From contig CAWFYJ010000003.1 of assembly GCA_963820055.1 (NCBI GenBank), positions 620,001 through 684,000 of the forward strand: a stretch of 64,000 nucleotides of DNA. Reading direction: 5' to 3'. Numbering within the stretch: position 1 is the stretch's first letter; each line of letters begins with the position of its first letter. This DNA is from RHKX01 sp963820055. GTDB lineage: Bacteria; Actinomycetota; Thermoleophilia; Solirubrobacterales; 70-9. A program made the translations under genes and the position numbers. Under the pieces are notes generated by a model that saw nothing but the letters and a program-made list of their open reading frames with translations, did not search any database and had not been told where the DNA came from. Below are positions 1 through 8,790 of this stretch, one piece after another.

Positions 1-1058
1 TGTAGAGCGCGTCGGTGCATGTCATCGATCAGCTTGTGGTCGATCGCCTCGAGCCCGACCGGGCCGTACTCGAGAATCTCCGCCACGTGGTCGGCGGCGC
101 CGAAGATGTCCGGATAGCCGAGGACCAGAAGGCTGCGATGGGGCGGGCTGTGGACGAGCCGGACCGTCGCTTCGAGGACCGTGACCAGGGTGCCCTCCGA
201 TCCGACGAGCGCGCGGGCGACGTTGAATCCGTTCTCCGGCAGGAGTTCGTCGAGGTTGTATCCCGAGACCCGGCGCGGGATGTCCGGGAACCGCTCGCGG
301 ATCAGCTCGCCGTACTCATCGGCGAGCTCACGCATCGCGGCGTAGATCTCACCCCTGCGGCCGCCCGCGGCAACGATCCGCTCGAGCTCATCGTCTGAGG
401 TCGATCCGACCCTCATCCGGACGCCGTCGTAGGTGACGATCTCGAGCTCGTGGATGTTGTCGGACGTCCGCCCCGCCATCACCGAATGGATCCCGCACGA
501 GTTGTTCCCGATCATCCCTCCGAAGGTCGCGTACTGATGGGTGGAGGTGTCGGGGGCGAAGGTGAGTTGGTGCTCCGATTCGGTCTCGGCGGCGAGCTGA
601 TCGCGGATCACGCCCGGCTCCACCCGCGCAGTGCACCGATCCGGATCGATCTCGATGATCCCGCGCATGTACTTGGAGGTGTCGAGGACCACCGCCATGT
701 TCGTCGTCTCACCGGAGAGGCTCGTCGCGCACCCGCGCGGCAGCACCGGCGCGCGATGGTCCCGGCAGACGCCGATCGCGGCGACGACGTCGTCGGCCGT
801 ACGCGGGATCACCACCCCGAGCGGCCGCTGCCGGTAGTTGGAGCTGTCGTGAGAGTAGATCGCGCGATCGCCATCGCCGAAGCGGACCTCGCCCTCGACG
901 ACCCGGTCGAGGTCGCGGGCCAGAGCCTCGCCGTCGATCGCCCCAATGCCATCTGGGCCGAGCATCTGGTGGCCGCCGTTCTCGCGCTTCCAGCGCTCGA
1001 TCGTCGGGTGCGGTCGCGAGGGGCGCCGAGGACCGCGGCCCCGTTCCGTTACCGCCAT
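1..1058 (-). CDS. FAD-linked oxidase (GlcD/D-2-hydroxyacid dehydrogenase-like), 3' part beyond the left edge
   Basis: An open minus-strand frame of 352 codons runs from an ATG at 1058 off the left edge. The visible part is the N-terminal FAD-binding (PCMH/VAO-type) domain. It has a Gly-rich FAD segment PRGCATSLSG near residue 110, then FGGMIGNNSCGIHS near residue 180, typical of the GlcD/D-lactate/D-2-hydroxyglutarate dehydrogenase group, then the VGSEGTLV segment. The family oxidises D-2-hydroxy acids at FAD and passes electrons to a partner. The C-terminal substrate domain and any Fe-S extension lie outside the window. Its ATG overlaps the stop of the upstream enolase-superfamily gene (TGATG), so the two are probably translationally coupled. 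The substrate cannot be set from sequence; a sugar-acid product is plausible from the neighbours. Confidence 0.85.
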   Translation of the reverse strand, partial: MAVTERGRGPRRPSRPHPTIERWKRENGGHQMLGPDGIGAIDGEALARDLDRVVEGEVRFGDGDRAIYSHDSSNYRQRPLGVVIPRTADDVVAAIGVCRDHRAPVLPRGCATSLSGETTNMAVVLDTSKYMRGIIEIDPDRCTARVEPGVIRDQLAAETESEHQLTFAPDTSTHQYATFGGMIGNNSCGIHSVMAGRTSDNIHELEIVTYDGVRMRVGSTSDDELERIVAAGGRRGEIYAAMRELADEYGELIRERFPDIPRRVSGYNLDELLPENGFNVARALVGSEGTLVTVLEATVRLVHSPPHRSLLVLGYPDIFGAADHVAEILEYGPVGLEAIDHKLIDDMHRRAL

Positions 1059-2194
1059 CAGCTGATCTCCTCGAACCGGCGGGACCGCTCGCTGAGCTCG
1101 AGGCCGGTTCCGGGTGCAGCGGCATCAGGGGCCAGGAATCCACCTTGCGGATCGCGCGTTCCGTCGAACAGCTGCCGCTCGACCTGGACGTGATCGTGGA
1201 AATACTCGATGTGAACGCAGGTCTCTACGGCGGCGCAGGCGTGGACGCTCACGGCCGGCGCGCAGTGAGCGGACAACTTCATGTTGCGCGCCTTGCAGAT
1301 CCCATCGGCCCTGAGCAGATTCGTGATGCCGCCACAGCGGGTGACGTCGGCCTGCAGGACATCGACGGAGTCCGCGAGTTCGCCTAGCTGCGCCAGATCC
1401 CACTCGTACTCGCCGGCTGCGATCGCCATGCCCGCCGGCCCGCGATCGCGAAGCAGTCGCAGGCCCTCACGGTCCTCAGAGGAGACCGGCTCCTCGAACC
1501 AGGAGACCCCGTACTCGGCGTACACCTCCGCCCATGCCAGGGCCTCCTTCGGGGTGAAAGCCCCGTTCGCGTCGACGAACAGTTCGACGTCGTCGCCGAC
1601 GGTGCGTCGGGCGAGTGAGAGCCGCTCCGGATCAAGGTCGGGATCCCGCCCGACCTTGATCTTGACCCTCGGAATTCCGGCGTCGACCCACCCCTGGAGC
1701 TGCTCGGCGAATTCGCTCGGACCGTAGGAGGTGAAGCCGCCGCTGCCGTAGATCGGGACGCGCCGGTGGAAACGGGGCAGCAGATCGGCCATCGGTACCC
1801 GCCAAAGCCGCGCCTTCAGATCCCAGAGCGCGATATCGACCGCCGAGATCGCCATCGCGCCGATTCCCGGACGCCCCGCGTTGCGCAGCTCGCGTTGCAT
1901 CGCGGCGTTCAGCGCTGCCGGCGCGTTCGCTTCGGCGCCGCGGATCAGGTCGGCGAGCTTCGATTCGATCAACGCGGCGACGGCGGCGTCGCCGTAGGTG
2001 TATCCGATGCCCCGCTCGACGCCGGCGTAGACCGTCACGACCACCGCGGTCGTCGAGTCCCAGCTCATCGTTCCGTCGCTCTCCGGCGGATCCAGCGGCA
2101 CCGTGAAGACGCGGACATCGCTGCCGTCGATCGTCGCCGATCCGGCTTCCTGCGCCCGCCCGTCGTCCGGCGCGGTGGCAACCTCGTAGGGCAT
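1058..2194 (-). CDS. Enolase-superfamily enzyme (mandelate racemase/muconate lactonizing type), probable acid-sugar dehydratase
   Basis: A 378-residue protein with the full MR/MLE architecture: an N-terminal capping domain and a beta/alpha barrel. The catalytic K-x-K is at K178/K180 (KIKVG). Metal ligands are D208 (VDANGAF), E234 (FEEP) and E262 (GEYEW). The general-base dyad is D283 (DVTRCGG) and H310 (SAHCAP). The K-x-K plus His-Asp pair is the mandelate racemase subgroup pattern, which is mostly acid-sugar dehydratases that abstract the alpha proton of a carboxylate and expel water. It starts 19 bases after the upstream ThDP gene stops and overlaps the downstream FAD oxidase, so the three look like one operon. 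The sugar acid is unknown. Confidence 0.9.
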   Translation of the reverse strand: MPYEVATAPDDGRAQEAGSATIDGSDVRVFTVPLDPPESDGTMSWDSTTAVVVTVYAGVERGIGYTYGDAAVAALIESKLADLIRGAEANAPAALNAAMQRELRNAGRPGIGAMAISAVDIALWDLKARLWRVPMADLLPRFHRRVPIYGSGGFTSYGPSEFAEQLQGWVDAGIPRVKIKVGRDPDLDPERLSLARRTVGDDVELFVDANGAFTPKEALAWAEVYAEYGVSWFEEPVSSEDREGLRLLRDRGPAGMAIAAGEYEWDLAQLGELADSVDVLQADVTRCGGITNLLRADGICKARNMKLSAHCAPAVSVHACAAVETCVHIEYFHDHVQVERQLFDGTRDPQGGFLAPDAAAPGTGLELSERSRRFEEIS

Positions 2195-2213
2195 GACGGT
2201 GCGCCTGCCTTCC

Positions 2214-4001
2214 CTAACGGTTCGCGAACTCGGCGAGCTTGCCCTTCATCGACTGCTTGATGATCCGGCCGGCGTTCTCGTCACCGCCGAGCAGCGCCTT
2301 CCCGATCGACATCGCCTGGTCGATCTTGATGTGCGGCGGAAGCGGCGGGAACTCGGGATCGGTGACGGCCTCGAGCAGCACGGGTCGTCCCGCGGCGAAA
2401 GCGCGGTCCCAGGCGGGACCGACCTCGTCGTCGGACTCGATGCGGATGCCCTCCAGCCCGAGCATGCGGGCGTAGCCGGCATAGTCGAAGTCCGGAAGCG
2501 ACTGGGACGCGACGAGCTTGGGATCGCCCGACATCACCCGCTGCTCCCACGTCACCTGATTGAGGTCGTGGTTGTTGAGGACGACGACGACGAGCTGCTT
2601 GTTCGGCCACTGCTCCCAGCGAGCGGCGATGTCGATGAGCGCATTGATCCCGAGCATCTGCATCGCGCCATCGCCGATCGAGGCGACGACGGGACGATCC
2701 GGGTATGCCATCTTCGCCGCCAGGGCATAGGGGACCGCCGGGCACATCGTCGCGAGCGTGCCCGAGAGCGCCGCCTTCATCCCATTGCGAATCTTGAGAT
2801 GGCGGGCCCACCAGTTCGTCGCCGACCCCGAGTCGGCCGTGAGGATGCAGTCGTCCGGGAGCCTCGGGCTGAGCTCGTGGAAGACGCGGGTCGGGTTGAT
2901 CCCGACCTCGACGCTCTGCATCGCCCGATCGCTGAGGATCTCCCACCAACGGGAGACGTTCGACTCGATCTCCTCGCGCCACCCGCGGTCCTGCTTGCGC
3001 TCGAGGTGAGGGATCAGCTCCTTCAGGGTGTCTCGGGAGTCGCCGACCAGCGACACCTCCATCGGATAGCGGATCCCGACGAGACGACCGTCGAGGTCGA
3101 TCTGCACCCCTCTCGCCTGACCGGGCTCGGGCAGCCATTCCGCATACGGGAAGCTCGACCCGATCATCAGGAAGGTGTCGCAGCCGTCGATCATCTCGTA
3201 ACTCGGCTTCGATCCGAGCAGCCCGATCGGACCGGTCACGAACGGCAGCTCGTCGGGCAACACGTCGCGGCCGTTGAGGGCCTTGGCGACGCCGGCCCCG
3301 AGCAGGTCCGCAACCTCGATGACCTCATCGGCCGCGTTCGCCGCGCCCTGGCCGACGAGGATCGCAACGCGCTCACCCGAGTTGAGGACCTCTGCGGCCC
3401 TGGTCAGCTCTGACTGGGGAGGAATGACGCGCGACGGCAGCGCGCCATCAGCACTCGTGTAGACGACGCCGTGCTCGCGCGGCGGCTCCTCCCACGGCTC
3501 CTCTTGGATGTCGGCGGGAAAGATCACCGCGGTGACGGAGCGGGATGCCTTCGCGACCTGCACGGCCCGGTCGATCAGCTGCCGCGCCTGGCCCGGGTGC
3601 ATGCAGGTCTGCACGAACTCCGAGGCAACGTCCTTGAAGAGGGTGTTGAGATCGACCTCCTGCTGGTAGTTGGCGCCGAGCGAGAAGGTCTTCTGCTGCC
3701 CGACGATCGCAACAACGGGCTGGTGGTCGAGTTTGGCGTCGTAGAGCCCATTGAGGAGGTGAACTGCGCCCGGCCCCGACGTCGACATGCAGACCCCGAC
3801 CTCGCCGGTGAACTTGGCGTGCGCACTGGCTGCGAACGAAGCGATTTCCTCGTGGCGGGTCTGCACGAACTCAACGTCGTCGCCGTGCTCGTGAAAGCCT
3901 CCGAGAATCCCGTTGATGCCATCCCCGGGGTAGCCGTAGACGCGTTCGACTCCATGCTCGTGCAGGCGTTCCAAGATGTATGCGCCGACGGTCTGCGACA
4001 T
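2214..4001 (-). CDS. Thiamine diphosphate-dependent enzyme, pyruvate oxidase/acetolactate synthase-like
   Basis: A 595-residue three-domain ThDP enzyme. The N-terminal pyrimidine-binding domain has GYPGDGINGI and the conserved activating Glu in RHEE. A central domain follows (about 190-330). The C-terminal pyrophosphate domain has the ThDP motif starting at GDGAMQM and ending in NN about 30 residues later. Overall it is closest to the pyruvate oxidase (PoxB)/acetolactate synthase branch, which decarboxylates 2-oxo acids. No membrane-binding C-terminal peptide like that of E. coli PoxB is evident. It is the first gene of the leftward operon with the enolase-superfamily dehydratase and the FAD oxidase, so it may decarboxylate a 2-oxo acid made by that pathway rather than pyruvate. 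The 137-base gap upstream (4002-4138) holds no recognisable element. Confidence 0.85.
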   Translation of the reverse strand: MSQTVGAYILERLHEHGVERVYGYPGDGINGILGGFHEHGDDVEFVQTRHEEIASFAASAHAKFTGEVGVCMSTSGPGAVHLLNGLYDAKLDHQPVVAIVGQQKTFSLGANYQQEVDLNTLFKDVASEFVQTCMHPGQARQLIDRAVQVAKASRSVTAVIFPADIQEEPWEEPPREHGVVYTSADGALPSRVIPPQSELTRAAEVLNSGERVAILVGQGAANAADEVIEVADLLGAGVAKALNGRDVLPDELPFVTGPIGLLGSKPSYEMIDGCDTFLMIGSSFPYAEWLPEPGQARGVQIDLDGRLVGIRYPMEVSLVGDSRDTLKELIPHLERKQDRGWREEIESNVSRWWEILSDRAMQSVEVGINPTRVFHELSPRLPDDCILTADSGSATNWWARHLKIRNGMKAALSGTLATMCPAVPYALAAKMAYPDRPVVASIGDGAMQMLGINALIDIAARWEQWPNKQLVVVVLNNHDLNQVTWEQRVMSGDPKLVASQSLPDFDYAGYARMLGLEGIRIESDDEVGPAWDRAFAAGRPVLLEAVTDPEFPPLPPHIKIDQAMSIGKALLGGDENAGRIIKQSMKGKLAEFANR

Positions 4002-4138
4002 TGCTGCCTCCGGTTCGAGATGTTGCGGTCTCTTCTTCGCTACCCGACCACGGCGTCGAGAATCCGGTTGTCATGTCGCTGACATCGCGGACGCCGACCG
4101 CGGGATAGACGGACGGAGACGCGGGTAAATGGAGGTCC

Positions 4139-4582
4139 ATGAGCGCGCGGAGGAGCAACCCTCTCGGAAAGGTGCGCGCATCCCTGCAGATGGCCATGTC
4201 GGCCAATTCCGCGGCGTTCGGATTCTCGATCGCGATCACCGGGGCACTGGCCGCGGTCGCCCATCGTCACGGCAGTCCAGCGCCCCCGGATGTGCTCCTG
4301 TTCGGCGCCGGCGGCGTTGCGGCGTTCACGCTGTTGGACCTCGCGGCGACGGAGGGCTTCAAGCTCTCGGTCCGCCGCGACCCCGACGACGTCACGATCC
4401 ATGCGGCCGCCTTCGGCTTCATCTCCGTGGCCGCTGCCATCGGCGCGGCAATCGGCGCCGCTGACCTCGGCTCCGGTCTCCTCGCCTGGCCATTGGCGTC
4501 CTTCCTGGCTGCCGCTGTCTACATACTCCTCGTCGCCGTCGAGCTGACCGCGACGGCCGCCCTCGAGGAGGAGGAGGGATGA
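4139..4582 (+). CDS. Small integral membrane protein, family not recognised
   Basis: A 147-residue protein starting at an ATG with GGAGG six bases upstream. It is Ala/Gly-rich with about four hydrophobic stretches: residues 20-42, 50-68, 85-110 and 112-140. There is a basic patch in the loop between segments 2 and 3 (KLSVRRDPDD) and an acidic tail ending EEEEG. I recognise no catalytic motif. It is divergent from the ThDP gene and 75 bases before fdhA on the same strand, so it could be co-transcribed with the formate dehydrogenase genes, but nothing in the protein ties it to them. Confidence 0.7.
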   Translation: MSARRSNPLGKVRASLQMAMSANSAAFGFSIAITGALAAVAHRHGSPAPPDVLLFGAGGVAAFTLLDLAATEGFKLSVRRDPDDVTIHAAAFGFISVAAAIGAAIGAADLGSGLLAWPLASFLAAAVYILLVAVELTATAALEEEEG

Positions 4583-4657
4583 CTTGGTAAGCGATCTGAC
4601 ACGGCCGTCGATAGATCGGTTTGCCCGTACTGCGCAGCGGATAGGTTGTAGCCCGAG

Positions 4658-7600
4658 TTGACGTCGATGGACCCACGATCCCTGCCACTGTTTCGCCAGG
4701 TGCGCGACCGGGACGCGACCGCTCGTGGCGCCGTTGCCCAGTCGAGTCGCTCGGCGGAGCTGAAGCCGCGAACGGCCGGCCGGGAACCCGTGCGATCGAT
4801 CTGCCCGTTCTGTGCGGTCGGTTGCGGCCAGCGAATCTACGTCGACGACGGACGAATCACCCAGATCGAGGGCGATCCCGACAGCCCGATTTCGCGCGGC
4901 CGCCTCTGCCCGAAGGGCGCCGCGTCACGATCGCTGGTCCAGAGCCCCTCGCGGGAGTACAAGGTCAAGTACCGGCCCCCGAACGCCACCGAGTGGCGGG
5001 AGCTCGGCCTCGACGACGCGATGGACATGATCGCCGACCGGGTGATCGCCAGCCGCGCGGCCGGCTGGCAGGACGAGACCGACGATGGCGGCACGCTGCA
5101 TCGGACGATGGGGCTCGGAAGCCTGGGCGGAGCGACCCTCGACAACGAGGAGAACTACCTGATCAAGAAGCTCTTCACGTCGCTCGGCATCGTCCAGATC
5201 GAAAACCAGGCGCGAATATGACACTCCTCCACCGTCCCCAGTCTGGGGACGTCGCTCGGTAGGGGTGGCGCCACCACCTTCCAGCAGGACCTGCAGAATT
5301 CCGACTGCATAGTCATCCAGGGATCGAACATGGCCGAGTGCCACCCGGTCGGGTTCCAATGGGTCATGGAGGCGAAGGAGCGCGGCGCGAAGATCATCCA
5401 CGTCGACCCGCGGTTCACCCGGACCAGCGCGCTGGCGGACGTCCATGTGCCGCTCCGCGCCGGCACCGACATCGCCTTCCTCGGCGGTGTCGTCAACTAC
5501 ATCCTCAGCAACGGCCGCGAGTTCCGCGACTACGTCAAGAACTACACGAACGCCGCGACGATCGTCTCCGAAGAGTTCGCGGACACCGAGGACCTCGATG
5601 GGCTGTTCAGCGGCTGGGACCCGGAGTCGAACTCATACGACATCGAGACCTGGCAGTACGAGGGCATGGAGGTGTTCTCCTCCGGGGGCAAGCGCGAGGA
5701 AGGGGCCGTCTTCGGCGAGGGCGCCCATTACGCCCAGGGCGGCAAGCTCGAGCACGGCAACCCGCCGGAGATGGACATGGACCTCGAGCACCCCCGTTGC
5801 GTCTTCCAGCTCCTGAAGCGCCACTTCAGCCGCTACACGCCGGAGATGGTCGCGGAGATCTGCGGAGTTCCAGAGGAGGCCTTCCTCGAGGTCGCGGAGG
5901 CGCTCTGCTCCAACTCCGGGCGCGAGCGGACCTCGGCGTTCTGTTACGCCGTCGGCTGGACCCAGCACACGGTTGGCGTCCAGTACATCCGCACGGCGGC
6001 GATCATCCAGCTGCTGCTCGGCAACATCGGCCGCCCCGGCGGCGGCATCCTGGCGCTCCGCGGACATGCCTCGATCCAGGGCTCGACCGACATTCCGACG
6101 CTCTACAACATCCTCCCCGGCTACATCCCGATGCCGCACCCTCACGCCCACCAGACGCTCGACGACTACCTGGAGATGAACTCCGCCGAGACCGGCTACT
6201 GGGGACATATGGACGCCTACGTGATCAGCCTGCTGAAGGCGTGGTGGGGCGATGCCGCGACGGCCGAGAACGACTGGTGCTTCGACCATCTGCCGCGGAT
6301 CGACGGCAGCCATTCCGCCTACCAGTCGGCTCTCGACATGCTCGACGGCAAGCTCGAGGGCTACTTCCTGCTCGGCGAGAACCCGGCGGTCGGCTCGGCC
6401 AACTCGCGGCTCCACCGCCTCGGCATGGCCAACCTCGACTGGCTAGTCGTCCGCGACTTCCAGGAGATCGAGAGTGCCGCCTTCTGGCACGAGGGCCCGG
6501 AGATCGAATCGGGCGAACTCGTCACCGAGGACATCGGCACCGAAATCTTCTTCCTTCCGGCCGCCGCCCACACGGAGAAGGACGGCAGCTTCACCAACAC
6601 CCAGCGGCTGTTGCAGTGGCACCACAAGGCGGTCGAGCCCGAGGGCGACTGCCGCTCCGACCTCTGGTTCACCTACCACCTCGGCCGCAGGATCCGCGAA
6701 AAGCTGGCCGGGTCCTCCGAGCCGCGTGACCGGGCCGTGCTCGACCTGACCTGGGACTACCCGACGGAGGGCGCCCATGACGACCCCAGCGCGGAGGCCG
6801 TGCTGCGCGAGATCAACGGCGTCGATCTCGCCGAGGACAAGGCACTCAGCGGCTACACCGCGCTGAAGAACGACGGCTCGACCGCCTGCGGCTGCTGGAT
6901 CTACTCCGGCTGTTACGCCGACGAGGTCAACCAGACCGCCCGCCGCAAGCCCGGGTCGGAGCAGACCTGGGTCGCGCCCGAATGGGCATGGGCATGGCCG
7001 ATGAACCGGCGGATCATCTACAACCGCGCCTCCGCCGATCCGGACGGGAACCCGTGGTCGGAGCGCAAGAAGTACGTCTGGTGGGACGGCGACGAGGGCA
7101 AGTGGACGGGCGAGGACGTCCCCGACTTCAAGGCCGACAAGGCGCCCGACTACGTCCCCGACGACGATGCGAAGGCCGAGATGGCGCTGCGCGGCGACGA
7201 GCCGTTCATCATGCAGGCCGACGGCCGGGCCTGGCTGTTCGTTCCTTCGGGGTTGACCGACGGCCCGTTTCCGACCCACTACGAGCCCCACGAGTCCCCC
7301 TTCCGGAACGCGCTCTACAAGCAGCAGGCGAACCCCGGACGTGAGCAGTTCCCCCGTCCCGAGAACGCCTACAACCCGAGCGCCGACGACCCCGACGGCG
7401 GCGCCGAAGTCTTCCCGTTCGTCGTCACCAGCTACCGGTTGACCGAGCATCACACGGCCGGCGCCATGACCCGCACCGTCCCCCACCTCAACGAGCTCCA
7501 GCCCGAGATGTTCTGCGAGGTCAGCCCCGAACTCGCGGCCGCGCAGGGCCTCGAGCACCTCGGCTGGGCGACGGTCGTCACCTCGCGGGCCGCGATCGAA

Positions 7601-7876
7601 GCACGGGTGATCGTCACCGAGCGCATGAAGCCGCTGCACGTCCAGGGCCGCACCGTCCATCAGGTCGGCCTTCCCTACCACTGGGGATTCCGCGGCCGCA
7701 GCAAGGGCGACTCCGCCAACGATCTCTTCAGCATCGCCCTCGACCCGAACGTCCACATCCAGGAGGTCAAGGCGGCGACCTGCGACATCGTCCCGGGTCG
7801 GCGCCCACGGGGTGCCGAGCTGCCGAAGTTCGTCGCCGGCTACCGGCAGCGGGCGGGTTCGGAGGAGTCCCCGTGA
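4658..7876 (+). CDS. fdhA: Formate dehydrogenase catalytic subunit, selenocysteine-containing (UGA at 5219-5221 read as Sec)
   Basis: The Mo/W-bis-MGD catalytic subunit of formate dehydrogenase, 1072 residues when the in-frame UGA at 5219-5221 is read as selenocysteine (residue 188, in QARI-U-HSSTV, the classic FdhF/FdnG active-site context). The same frame continues to 7876 with strongly conserved sequence (SNMAECHPVGF, HVDPRFTRTS, GNIGRPGGG). An N-terminal [4Fe-4S] site is formed by C49, C52, C56 and C84. The C-terminal molybdopterin dinucleotide-binding domain includes TSYRLTEHHT and VHQVGLPYHWG. The start is TTG at 4658 or, equally well, ATG at 4667. There is no twin-arginine signal, so a cytoplasmic-facing enzyme is inferred. 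A 6-base inverted repeat CGATCT/AGATCG (4592-4618) upstream could be an operator. The stop overlaps fdhB (GTGA). Confidence 0.95.
5219..5251 (+). promoter_or_regulatory. UGA-Sec codon and bacterial SECIS-like hairpin inside fdhA
   Basis: The UGA is followed by a 7-bp perfect stem, CGTCCCC (5233-5239) paired with GGGGACG (5245-5251), closing a 5-base loop AGTCT. The loop lies about 18 bases after the UGA, within the range at which SelB-bound bacterial SECIS elements sit, and carries the G-U pair typical of these loops. A dedicated selB and tRNA-Sec are encoded 7-9 kb away. Confidence 0.88.
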
Positions 7877-8790
7877 GCGTTCCGGCACGTCATCCGACGC
7901 CTGCCTGGCCCGAGAGCTGGGGCGAGCAGGCCGAGCCGCGGGTCGGCTTCTTCACCGACACGAGCGTCTGCATCGGCTGCAAGGCCTGCGAGGTCGCCTG
8001 CAAGGAGTGGAACGAGGTCCCCGAGCAGAACGACGGCCTCAGCGGCAAGTCCTACGACAACAGCCTCGACCTCGGCGCGAACCGCTGGCGCCACGTCGCC
8101 TTCATCGAGCAGCGCGTCGAAGTCGGCGGGGTGACGGAGGCGGCGCCGGACTCGTGGGTCGAGGAGGCGTCACGCCAGCAACTCGTCGAACAGGGTCTGC
8201 CGCTCCATTCCGACGACGACGGCTTCCGTTGGCTGATGAGCTCCGACGTCTGCAAGCACTGCACCGAGGCGGGCTGCCTCGACGGCTGCCCGACCGGTTC
8301 GATCTTCAGGACCGAGCACGGCACCGTCGTCGTCCAGGAGGACATCTGCAACGGCTGCGGCTACTGCGTCGTCGCCTGCCCGTTCGGCGTGCTCGACAAG
8401 CGCAAGGACGACGGCCGCGTCTGGAAGTGCACCCTCTGCTACGACCGGCTCCAGGACGACATGGAGCCCGCCTGCGCGCAGGCCTGCCCGACCGACTCGA
8501 TCCAGTTCGGCGAACTCGACGTTCTCCGGCAGCGCGCAAGCGAGCGGGTCGAGCACCTCAAGGAGCGCGGGGTCGCGGGGGCGCAGCTCTACGGCGCCGA
8601 CGACGGGGACGGCGTCGGCGGGTTCGGAGCCTTCTTCCTCCTCCTCGACGATCCCGAGACCTACGGGCTGCCGCCGGACCCGGTCGTCCCGACCCGCCAC
8701 CTGCCGGAGACCTTCGCCGCGGCCGCCGCCGCCTCCGCGGCGCTCCTCGCCGGTATCACCGCCGCTTTCATCGGGAGGCGGAGCCGATGA
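7873..8790 (+). CDS. fdhB: Formate dehydrogenase iron-sulfur subunit with C-terminal membrane anchor
   Basis: A 305-residue ferredoxin-type electron-transfer subunit. Four [4Fe-4S] Cys groups are visible: CIGCKACEVAC near residue 33, CKHCTEAGCLDGC near 127, CNGCGYCVVAC near 158, and CTLCYD followed by CAQAC near 186-204. This is the usual FdnH/HybA pattern that passes electrons from the catalytic subunit to the membrane. The last 30 residues hold one hydrophobic helix (PETFAAAAAASAALLAGITA) before RRSR, as in FdnH/FdoH. GTG start overlaps the fdhA stop and its own stop overlaps the next gene (ATGA), so fdhA-B-C is a tight operon. Confidence 0.93.
   Translation: MSVPARHPTPAWPESWGEQAEPRVGFFTDTSVCIGCKACEVACKEWNEVPEQNDGLSGKSYDNSLDLGANRWRHVAFIEQRVEVGGVTEAAPDSWVEEASRQQLVEQGLPLHSDDDGFRWLMSSDVCKHCTEAGCLDGCPTGSIFRTEHGTVVVQEDICNGCGYCVVACPFGVLDKRKDDGRVWKCTLCYDRLQDDMEPACAQACPTDSIQFGELDVLRQRASERVEHLKERGVAGAQLYGADDGDGVGGFGAFFLLLDDPETYGLPPDPVVPTRHLPETFAAAAAASAALLAGITAAFIGRRSR

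Noticed and set aside
7812..8786. Upstream extension of the NrfD-type subunit through fdhB
   Set aside because: The extended part is Arg-rich nonsense in the frame of fdhB; the ATG at 8787 overlaps the fdhB stop as expected.
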